From assembly GCA_051016205.1 (NCBI GenBank), contig CP136534.1, positions 62,001-126,000 on the forward strand: a stretch of DNA of 64,000 nucleotides. The letters run 5' to 3'. The translations under genes were made by a program, and so were the position numbers. Of this stretch, positions 57,878 to 64,000 are shown in pieces. The notes under the pieces were generated by a model. The model made no database searches. It was not told the DNA's origin and was given only the letters and a program-made list of their open reading frames with translations. Each line of letters opens with the position of its first letter. Position 1 is the stretch's first letter. This DNA comes from Acuticoccus sp051016205. Its GTDB lineage: Bacteria > Pseudomonadota > Alphaproteobacteria > Rhizobiales > Amorphaceae.

Positions 57878-59968
57878 CTATTCGGCAGCTTCGGCCATTT
57901 CGGCACGCTCCCGCCAGAGCTTGTCACACTCGGCCATCACCTTGGAGGCGCGTGTGATGGGATTGGTGAGGTGGAAGGACGTGATGGCATTCCTGAAGGG
58001 CGCTGCGTCCATTCTTTCGCTCACTGCGGCCAGTTTGTCGATGGCTGCAGGGTCGCCAGGGATCACATCGTCTGTCTCGCCCAGGAAGGGGACGGTGCTG
58101 ACCATGGCGCGGTTCAATGCGCTCAACGTGTCGTAGGGCAGCCTTGCGCCAAGCTGTGCGGAGAGGGCGCGCAGGATGGCCCAATCTTCGCGGGCTTCGC
58201 CTGGGGGGAAGGCGGCGCGGGCAAGGTATTGCGGGCGCCCTTCAAGGTTGACGTAGGTGCCGCTCTTCTCGGTGTAGGCAGCGCCTGGAAGGATGACGTC
58301 TGCGGCGTGGGCGCCCCTGTCGCCATGGGTGCCCACATAGACGATGAAGGCGTCTTTGACCTTCGTGAGGTCGATCTCGTCAACGCCGAGGAGGAACAGG
58401 ACGTCCATCCGGCCGTCCTCTGCCGCCTGAAGCATCTCGGCCGTGTTGCGACCCTTACGGTCAGGCACGCACTTCACGTCGAGCCCTCCGACCCTTGACG
58501 CTGCGGTGTGGAGGACGCCGAAGCCGTTCCAGTCCTCCGTCACAGCACCAACGTCCTTGGCAATGCGGGCAGCAGCACCCAGCACGGCGGCGGCATCGGG
58601 CCGTGTGAACGCGGCAGGGCCGACAATCACGATGGGGCGTTCGGCGCGGGTCAAAACCTCGCCGAAAGCGCCAAGATCGTCCAGCGAGGACGGGCCTGCG
58701 CCAAGGTGCTGGTAGGGGTAGGTGAGGTCCACACGCTCGCCCACGAGGCCGATGGGAAGACCCTTTGCCACCCAGGTCTTGCGGATGCGCGCGTTAAGGA
58801 GCGAGGCTTCCCACCGTGGATTGGCGCCGATGATGAGGATGGCGTCCGCCTCTTCGATCCCCGCGATGGTGGGGTTGAAGATGTAGCTTGCCCGCCCGAC
58901 CGCCGGGTCGAGCTTTTCGCCAGGCGCCCTGCAGTCCACCGAGGCAACGCCAAGCCGGCTCATCAGGTCTTTGAGGGCAAACAGCTCTTCGGCGGTGGCA
59001 AGGTCGCCGCCGATGGCACCGGTGCGCTCGGGCGCGGCCGCCTTCACCTTCTGTGCAATGGCGGCGAATGCCTCGCCCCAGTTGGACGGCTTCAGCGCAC
59101 CGTTCTGGCGCACGTAAGGCACGTCGAGCCGCTGGGTCCTGAGGCCATCCCAGATGAAGCGGGATTTGTCGGAAATCCACTCCTCGTTCACCGCCTCGTT
59201 GAGGCGGGGGAGGATGCGCATCACCTCGCGTCCGCGCACATCGACGCGGATGGCAGAGCCGACAGCATCCATGGCGTCGATGGTTTCGGTCTTCGTCAGC
59301 TCCCAGGGCCGCGCCTTGAAGGCGTAGGGCTTGGCCGTCAGCGCACCCACGGGGCAAAGATCGATGACGTTGCCCTGAAGCTCAGAGCTCATCGCCTCTT
59401 CAAGGTAGGTGGTGATCTCCATGTCCTCGCCGCGGCCGATGGAGCCAAGGTCGGGGACGCCTGCCACCTCCGTCACGAACCGCACGCACCGTGTGCAGTG
59501 GATGCAGCGGTTCATGATGGTTTTCACCAACGGGCCGATGTGCTTGTCCTCGACCGCGCGCTTGTTCTCCACAAAGCGCGAGCCTGAGACACCGTAGGCC
59601 ATCGCCTGGTCCTGAAGGTCGCACTCGCCCCCCTGGTCGCAGATGGGGCAATCCAATGGGTGGTTGATGAGGAGGAATTCCATCACCCCCTCACGCGCCT
59701 CTTTGACGAACTGCGTGCGCGTGTTGACCGTGGGCGGCGTGCCGTCGCGCCCTGGCCTCAGGTCTTTGACCGACATGGCGCAGCTTGCGATGGGCTTGGG
59801 TGGCCCGCCCACCACCTGCACAAGGCACATGCGGCAGTTGCCAGCGATGGACAGCCGCTCGTGGAAGCAAAAGCGCGGGATTTCCGCCCCCGCCGCCTCG
59901 CACGCTTGCAGCAGCGTATAGTGGTCGGGAACCTCGATCTCAGCGCCGTCGATAATCAGCTTGGCCAT
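57878..59968 (-). CDS. nuoG: NADH-quinone oxidoreductase subunit G
   Basis: 696-residue peripheral-arm subunit with several FeS clusters. The 2Fe-2S motif is in RFCFHERLSIAGNCRMC, the His-ligated 4Fe-4S site is in HPLDCPICDQGGECDL, and the second 4Fe-4S site uses CIHCTRCVRF and DLCPVGAL. The C-terminal two thirds resemble molybdopterin oxidoreductases without a cofactor. ATG 59968 opens with AKLIIDGAEIEVPDHYTLL, the usual NuoG start. A 390-nt gap separates it from the sulfotransferase gene upstream. Confidence 0.97.
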   Translation of the reverse strand: MAKLIIDGAEIEVPDHYTLLQACEAAGAEIPRFCFHERLSIAGNCRMCLVQVVGGPPKPIASCAMSVKDLRPGRDGTPPTVNTRTQFVKEAREGVMEFLLINHPLDCPICDQGGECDLQDQAMAYGVSGSRFVENKRAVEDKHIGPLVKTIMNRCIHCTRCVRFVTEVAGVPDLGSIGRGEDMEITTYLEEAMSSELQGNVIDLCPVGALTAKPYAFKARPWELTKTETIDAMDAVGSAIRVDVRGREVMRILPRLNEAVNEEWISDKSRFIWDGLRTQRLDVPYVRQNGALKPSNWGEAFAAIAQKVKAAAPERTGAIGGDLATAEELFALKDLMSRLGVASVDCRAPGEKLDPAVGRASYIFNPTIAGIEEADAILIIGANPRWEASLLNARIRKTWVAKGLPIGLVGERVDLTYPYQHLGAGPSSLDDLGAFGEVLTRAERPIVIVGPAAFTRPDAAAVLGAAARIAKDVGAVTEDWNGFGVLHTAASRVGGLDVKCVPDRKGRNTAEMLQAAEDGRMDVLFLLGVDEIDLTKVKDAFIVYVGTHGDRGAHAADVILPGAAYTEKSGTYVNLEGRPQYLARAAFPPGEAREDWAILRALSAQLGARLPYDTLSALNRAMVSTVPFLGETDDVIPGDPAAIDKLAAVSERMDAAPFRNAITSFHLTNPITRASKVMAECDKLWRERAEMAEAAE

Positions 59969-60360
59969 GACCGTTCTCCCAACTCGCGTGTCCCTGGCGC
60001 CGTTTCCCAGACCAAAGGCGACGGACAACGCACGCGTCTTCGCACATGCAGCACGACCGTTCTAGCAGACCGGCCGCCGCATTCCACGCCAAATCGCCGA
60101 TTTCGAACGGGATGTGCGCGTCCCTTCGCCGCCCCGTCAAGCCTGAAGCGCCGTTGGGGAAGATTCTGGCCGCCTGGGTGAGGAATTTGCGGTCCGATCG
60201 TCGGCACGGGCCGTCGGGATCGTGCGCAGCTTCTCGCGCCCCATTCCACCATCCGGGGGCAACGCTCGCCTCGCCGCACGCTTCACGCACCAAGGGGTGG
60301 GGTCTGGAAGCTCAAGGGGCGGTGGGCATTCTCTCAGGAAGCAACAGCCGTTGGGCCGCT
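59969..60360. other. Gene-free gap upstream of nuoG
   Basis: About 390 nt between the sulfotransferase stop and nuoG. Short open frames here have no recognisable features. Because nuoG-SH3-nuoH-nuoI follow, a promoter for these genes may lie here, but I could not pick out convincing -35/-10 boxes or a terminator by eye. Confidence 0.4.
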
Positions 60361-61311
60361 TCAGCCGAGGTAGGTGGCCATATCCTTGCGCCAGGAATTG
60401 GGGAGCGTTGTGGGGAAACGGGCCGCAATGGCCCGGTAGACGTCGCTGAAGCCTTGGACCAGGCTGGCACGATCGGCCTTGCTGAGCGCGTTGGATTGGC
60501 TGGCGTTGACGCGGACATCGTAATTGCCCGGAGTGTGGGCGACGCCTGCAAAACTGCAAATGCCGCGGGTGGCCTCATCGCTAAACAAGGTCTCGTAGAA
60601 AGCGATGTGGACGTCGTGCGCTGGGAACACGGCGTCCAAACGCTTCAGTGTGTCGTGATAGCGGGTGCGGGTGGCAACGTGCGGCTCGTTCATGAACGCG
60701 CAGATGTCGCCAATGCCGCCGTTGCGCTGCGCCTGCTTGGCCTCATGGAAACGGTAGTGAGACCACACACGGTCGGCAGGATTGCGCAAGATGAAGAGTA
60801 TGCGCGGCCTCCCGCACAATCGGCGCATCGCCTCGAACCCGCCCTGATCCACCACAGCGTACCCGGGGGTGATGTCGCACATGACATTGTGTGCGCCGAC
60901 GCGGTCCTGAAAGAACCGCAAGTACCGGCGCTCGTCGGCGAACATGGCAAACCGGTCCATCCGCCGCACAAGGCCGTCCGCCATCGCCTCGCGTTTGTGG
61001 GGGCTGGCGGACGCGAAGGTGCCGAGCTGATCTTTCAGGGCGGACGCCAGACGCACACTGACGGGCGTCTTGTTGTCCGCCCCGCCGTAGAGAAAGTCGA
61101 AATAGTGCACCTCCTTCACAGGGGGCACGTAGATCTCAGGGTGGTCTCTAAAGTAGCTGTGGAGCCACGTCGTACCGGCCTTTTGGGCACCGATGCAGAT
61201 GAGCATCGTTGCGCCTTTATCTGCCCGGTCCACCAGTAATGTGGGGGGCTGAGGGTCGCCCCAGTCCACCTGTGCGGTGCGGACGGGGGCCATATCGTCC
61301 AAGTGTGTCAC
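60361..61311 (-). CDS. Sulfotransferase
   Basis: 316-residue PAPS-dependent sulfotransferase. The 5'-phosphosulfate loop is CIGAQKAGTTWLHSYF and the 3'-phosphate motif is LRNPADRVWSHYRFHEA. The segment HPEIYVPPVKEVHYFDFL resembles carbohydrate/heparan-type sulfotransferases, so a surface glycan or lipid acceptor is possible. The start is GTG 61311 with AGGA 7 nt upstream; ATG 61293 or 61206 cannot be excluded. It lies inside the nuo cluster, between nuoF and nuoG. Confidence 0.88.
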   Translation of the reverse strand: MTHLDDMAPVRTAQVDWGDPQPPTLLVDRADKGATMLICIGAQKAGTTWLHSYFRDHPEIYVPPVKEVHYFDFLYGGADNKTPVSVRLASALKDQLGTFASASPHKREAMADGLVRRMDRFAMFADERRYLRFFQDRVGAHNVMCDITPGYAVVDQGGFEAMRRLCGRPRILFILRNPADRVWSHYRFHEAKQAQRNGGIGDICAFMNEPHVATRTRYHDTLKRLDAVFPAHDVHIAFYETLFSDEATRGICSFAGVAHTPGNYDVRVNASQSNALSKADRASLVQGFSDVYRAIAARFPTTLPNSWRKDMATYLG

Positions 61312-61381
61312 GAGCAGTCCTGATCGCCGCCAATCACCCTATAGTTGCACAATTGACTGATGACGATCAAGACGCGAAACG

Positions 61382-61816
61382 TTACTCCACGGTGATGGTG
61401 ACGGGCTCTGAGTAGATCGGCGGATCGTGCGGGATGTGCCTGTGGTCCGCAAACAGGAGCTGAAGGGAGTAGGTGCCCGGCTCCAGTTCCAGAGCCGCCT
61501 CGGTCTGCCCGCCGCCATAGTGGATGGAGTTCTCACCGGCAGGGATGGCGGAGGTCAAGTCAGGCAACTCGCGGTTGACCATCAGGTGGTGATGGCCCGT
61601 CCCCTCAATGTCCGCGCCGGCGGGGGCAATGCCCATGCCCGAGGCGCCGAACAGAACCGTCACGGGCGAGGATACCGTCGCCCCGTCCTCAGGTGAGATG
61701 ATGTAGACCTTCGTTCCTGGCTTGGATGGGGTGAGCGTGTCGGCTGCCAGTGCTGACGTTGCCGCAAGGGGCGCTGCCGCCATCGCTGCCGCCAAAAAGA
61801 GCGTGCGTGCAATCAT
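61382..61816 (-). CDS. Exported DUF4399 protein
   Basis: 144 residues with a signal peptide (LFLAAAMAAAPLAATSALA). The DUF4399 pattern is VYIISPEDGATVSSPVTV, GTGHHHLMVN and LQLLFADHRHIPHDPP, with a cluster of histidines that may bind a metal. Function unknown. ATG 61816 has GGGAGGAT just upstream; the frame is open to 61981 but that part precedes the ribosome site. Encoded inside the nuo cluster. Confidence 0.87.
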   Translation of the reverse strand: MIARTLFLAAAMAAAPLAATSALAADTLTPSKPGTKVYIISPEDGATVSSPVTVLFGASGMGIAPAGADIEGTGHHHLMVNRELPDLTSAIPAGENSIHYGGGQTEAALELEPGTYSLQLLFADHRHIPHDPPIYSEPVTITVE

Positions 61817-61901
61817 GAGATATCCTCCCTTAGTGTCATAAACCCTTGATGGGTCCTGCCGGGAGGATATAGGTCTGCGGACCGAACCGAAAACGCGGCC
61901 T

Positions 61902-62252
61902 TTAGACGGACCCGACGGCAGGCGCCGGGCTATCCGACGGACTTGCCGGCGCAGTGGCCTGACGGTTGAAGTAGGCGGCAAACAGGTCGCTCACCAACAC
62001 ACCATTGATGCGCATCCCTGCGATCTGTGCGTTGTCGATGCGCACATTCGACAGGTTCACGTCGTTGAACCCCATGTTGGAGAGGTTGGCATCGCTCACC
62101 GACGCATTGGTGAGGTTCACCTTCTCGAACCGCGAGACCGACAGATTGACGTTGTGAAACTTGGTGTTGGACAGGTTCACATCGTCAAATTCGGCGTTGG
62201 CGACGACGGACCGTTTGACCGTCAGCGTGTCGCGCTCGTCAACGATCTCCAT
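61902..62252 (-). CDS. Small pentapeptide-repeat protein
   Basis: 116 residues. From about residue 17 to 82 it has pentapeptide-type repeats (ANAEFDDVNLSNTKFHNVNL and onward), expected to form a short right-handed beta helix; NLSN and VNLS recur. A Pro/Ser-rich tail follows. No signal or membrane span. Function unknown. ATG 62252 has GGAGG a few bases upstream and lies 20 nt after the nuoF stop, so it shares the nuoF transcript. Confidence 0.85.
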   Translation of the reverse strand: MEIVDERDTLTVKRSVVANAEFDDVNLSNTKFHNVNLSVSRFEKVNLTNASVSDANLSNMGFNDVNLSNVRIDNAQIAGMRINGVLVSDLFAAYFNRQATAPASPSDSPAPAVGSV

Positions 62253-62271
62253 CAAACCTCCTCGGCCCGCC

Positions 62272-63561
62272 TTACTCGGCTGCCATGGGAACGTGGGCTT
62301 TCTTGTAGCTGTCGATCCGCGCCTCGATCTCCGGCCGGAAGTGGCGGATGAGGCCTTGGATGGGCCATGCCGCCGCATCGCCCAGAGCGCAGATGGTGTG
62401 GCCTTCCACCTGCTTGGTCACACGCAGCAAAAGGTCGATCTCACGGCGCTCGGCCCGGCCTTCAACGAAGCGCTCCATCACGCGCCACATCCAGCCCGTG
62501 CCTTCCCGGCAGGGGGTGCACTGGCCGCAGCTCTCGTGCTTGTAGAAGTGGGAGATGCGCGAGATGGCTTTGATGATGTCGGTGGACTTGTCCATGACGA
62601 TCACGGCCGCAGTGCCAAGGCCCGACTGCTTGTCGCGCAAGGTGTCGAAGTCGAGGTGGAGGTCGTCGCACTCCCAGTGCGGCACCAGCGGGACGGACGA
62701 TCCGCCGGGGATCACGGCGAGGAGGTTGTCCCACCCGCCGCGCACGCCGCCGCAGTGCTTATCCACGAGATCACGCAGGGTGATACCCATCTCTTCTTCC
62801 ACCGTGCACGGGTGTTCCACGTGGCCGGAGATGCAAAACAGCTTCGTGCCGGTGTTGTTCGGCCGACCAAGGTCGGCGAACCAGGACGCGCCCCGGCGCA
62901 GGATTTCCGGCACGACGGCGATGGTCTCAACGTTGTTCACCGTTGTGGGCGCACCATAAAGGCCGACGTTTGCGGGGAATGGCGGCTTCAGGCGCGGCAT
63001 TCCCTTCTTGCCTTCAAGGCTTTCAAGGAGCGCAGTTTCCTCGCCGCAGATGTAAGCGCCGGCACCGTGGTGGGTGTACAGTTCGAAATCCCAGCCGTGG
63101 ATGTTGTCCTTGCCGATCAGCTTGGCCCCGTAAGCCTCAGCGATGGCTTTTTCCAGGTTCTCACGCTCGCGCTGATACTCGCCCCGCACGTAGATGTAGC
63201 AGTGGTGTGCGCCCATGGCGCGGGAGGCGATGAGGCAGCCCTCCACAAGAAGGTGGGGGTCGTGCCGCATGATCTCCCGGTCCTTGCAGGTGCCGGGCTC
63301 AGACTCGTCGGCATTGACCACAAGGTAGTGGAAGCGGCTGTCCTCGCCCTTGGGCATGAAGCTCATCTTCAGCCCGGTGGGGAAGCCCGCGCCGCCCCTG
63401 CCACGCAGGCCCGATGCCTTCAACTGGTCGATGATCCAGTCGCGCCCTGCATCGATGAACGCCTTCGTCCCGTCCCACTGGCCGCGCATCTTCGCCGCTT
63501 CCAGGCCGAACGGTTCGAAGCCATAAAGGTTGGTGAAGATGCGATCCTTGTCACTCAGCAT
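62272..63561 (-). CDS. nuoF: NADH-quinone oxidoreductase subunit F
   Basis: 429-residue subunit that binds NADH and FMN and holds cluster N3. Signatures are GLRGRGGAGFPTGLKMSF, NADESEPGTCKDREIM, GAGAYICGEETALLESLEG and the 4Fe-4S site SCGQCTPCREGTGW. ATG 63561 opens with the usual DRIFTNLYGF. It lies 58 nt after the NuoE C-terminal frame and is followed by three unrelated small genes instead of nuoG. Confidence 0.98.
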   Translation of the reverse strand: MLSDKDRIFTNLYGFEPFGLEAAKMRGQWDGTKAFIDAGRDWIIDQLKASGLRGRGGAGFPTGLKMSFMPKGEDSRFHYLVVNADESEPGTCKDREIMRHDPHLLVEGCLIASRAMGAHHCYIYVRGEYQRERENLEKAIAEAYGAKLIGKDNIHGWDFELYTHHGAGAYICGEETALLESLEGKKGMPRLKPPFPANVGLYGAPTTVNNVETIAVVPEILRRGASWFADLGRPNNTGTKLFCISGHVEHPCTVEEEMGITLRDLVDKHCGGVRGGWDNLLAVIPGGSSVPLVPHWECDDLHLDFDTLRDKQSGLGTAAVIVMDKSTDIIKAISRISHFYKHESCGQCTPCREGTGWMWRVMERFVEGRAERREIDLLLRVTKQVEGHTICALGDAAAWPIQGLIRHFRPEIEARIDSYKKAHVPMAAE

Positions 63562-63619
63562 GACACAACTCCAAAACGCGTGCGGACGCCGAAAGCGGCC
63601 GTGAGACTGAGGGCGGCGG

Positions 63620-64000
63620 TCACTTCTTGCCCTTGCCTTCCAAAATGTCCTTGGCCTGCTCCACCCACTTTTCGCGGTCGATGCGGCCTTTGAAGGCAAG
63701 GTAGGCGTTGACCCAGTTCTTGTTCTCCTCCGACCAGGCGGCAAGTTGGGAGAACTTGAAGATGCCGAGTTCGTGGAGCGTGCGCTCAATCACAGGGCCA
63801 ATGCCTGAGATGCGCTGCAACTTGTCCACCTCGCCCGCCGCCTCCCGGGTGATGGATTTGGGACGCACGCCAGCCTCGTCCGCCTTTGCGCCGGCCGCAG
63901 CGTTGGGCGGCGGTGGCGGCGCGGGTTCTGACGCCTTTGCGGCAGACTTCGGCGACTGGCCTGCCGTGCCACCGGCAGCGCTCGGCGTGTCGTCAGCCTT
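63620..64000 (-). CDS. C-terminal part of NuoE-like protein (5' end beyond window)
   Basis: 127 residues are visible, open to the right edge. An Ala/Pro/Lys-rich linker (about 50 residues) leads to a helix-hairpin-helix-like domain: LQRISGIGPVIERTLHELG, then FSQLAAWSEENKNWV and FKGRIDREKWVEQAK. I recall this domain as the C-terminal extension of NuoE in many Hyphomicrobiales, which fits its place just before nuoF. The 2Fe-2S thioredoxin-like part of NuoE would lie outside the window. A free-standing protein of the same domain is the alternative. Confidence 0.75.
   Translation of the reverse strand, partial: KADDTPSAAGGTAGQSPKSAAKASEPAPPPPPNAAAGAKADEAGVRPKSITREAAGEVDKLQRISGIGPVIERTLHELGIFKFSQLAAWSEENKNWVNAYLAFKGRIDREKWVEQAKDILEGKGKK

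Noticed and set aside
1..64000. CRISPR arrays, insertion sequences, prophage, toxin-antitoxin or restriction genes
   Set aside because: I looked for repeat-spacer arrays, transposase and integrase motifs and paired small genes and saw none that could be supported.

Overview
The window is high-G+C DNA that reads as an alphaproteobacterium, most likely Hyphomicrobiales (Rhizobiales-like). The evidence is a CpdR-type cell-cycle response regulator, a minus-strand sRNA of the suhB/mmgR (alpha-r8) kind beside an inositol-monophosphatase-family gene, separate petABC genes, a NuoE with a C-terminal extension, and many ABC and TRAP uptake systems. Genus cannot be set from this sequence. No transposase, integrase, phage gene or CRISPR array was seen, and there is one tRNA, Val(GAC).

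Layout. 1-4 kb: sugar-type ABC importer with a divergent GntR/UTRA regulator and a palindrome between them. 4-9 kb: tRNA-Val, Nudix hydrolase, cpdR, N-formylglutamate amidohydrolase, the sRNA, a HisN-like phosphatase and an EamA transporter. 9-14 kb: DNA polymerase I, whose proofreading site looks degenerate, and a class A penicillin-binding protein. 14-23 kb: a polyamine/amine cassette: XRE-cupin regulator and FAD amine oxidase on the minus strand; four PotDBCA-like ABC genes, a GT-B glycosyltransferase, a small cupin and an aldehyde dehydrogenase on the plus strand, most overlapping by 4 nt. 23-28 kb: hemF, trmL and petABC (bc1 complex). 28-35 kb: TAXI-TRAP importer, nadC, and one 677-residue ORF joining a PhnN-type ribose-1,5-bisphosphate kinase to an AMP/thymidine-phosphorylase-family enzyme. 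35-39 kb: gamma-glutamyl-amine ligase (glutamine synthetase family), aldehyde dehydrogenase and iron alcohol dehydrogenase. 39-48 kb: EamA transporter coupled to a membrane class III cyclase, malate synthase A, a ligase-associated exonuclease, an AT-rich orphan gene, an S24-like regulator, a DUF952 gene, asd and a Na/Ca antiporter. 48-56 kb: a second TAXI-TRAP system and a BMP-type (nucleoside-like) ABC importer. 56-64 kb: complex I genes nuoE(partial)-F-G-H-I, interrupted by three unrelated small genes between F and G and an SH3-like gene between G and H; nuoJ-N do not follow nuoI.

How the parts may work together. The best candidate for an undescribed system is 28.7-34.7 kb. A phosphorylase of the AMP phosphorylase family would release ribose-1,5-bisphosphate from AMP, the fused PhnN domain would convert that to PRPP, and NadC just upstream consumes PRPP with quinolinate to make NaMN. 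A TRAP importer whose gene overlaps nadC may supply a substrate. This pathway is inferred from domain content and order. Two further amine-catabolic loci (14-23 kb and 35-39 kb) resemble split halves of gamma-glutamylated amine or amino-alcohol pathways; the first carries a glycosyltransferase that the known pathways do not explain.

Intergenic DNA holds several structured elements: two likely operators with 9- and 7-bp arms, a 16-bp perfect inverted repeat around a 65-nt structured loop (23.1 kb), and paired hairpin elements at 28.2 and 32.6 kb whose stems show compensatory base changes.
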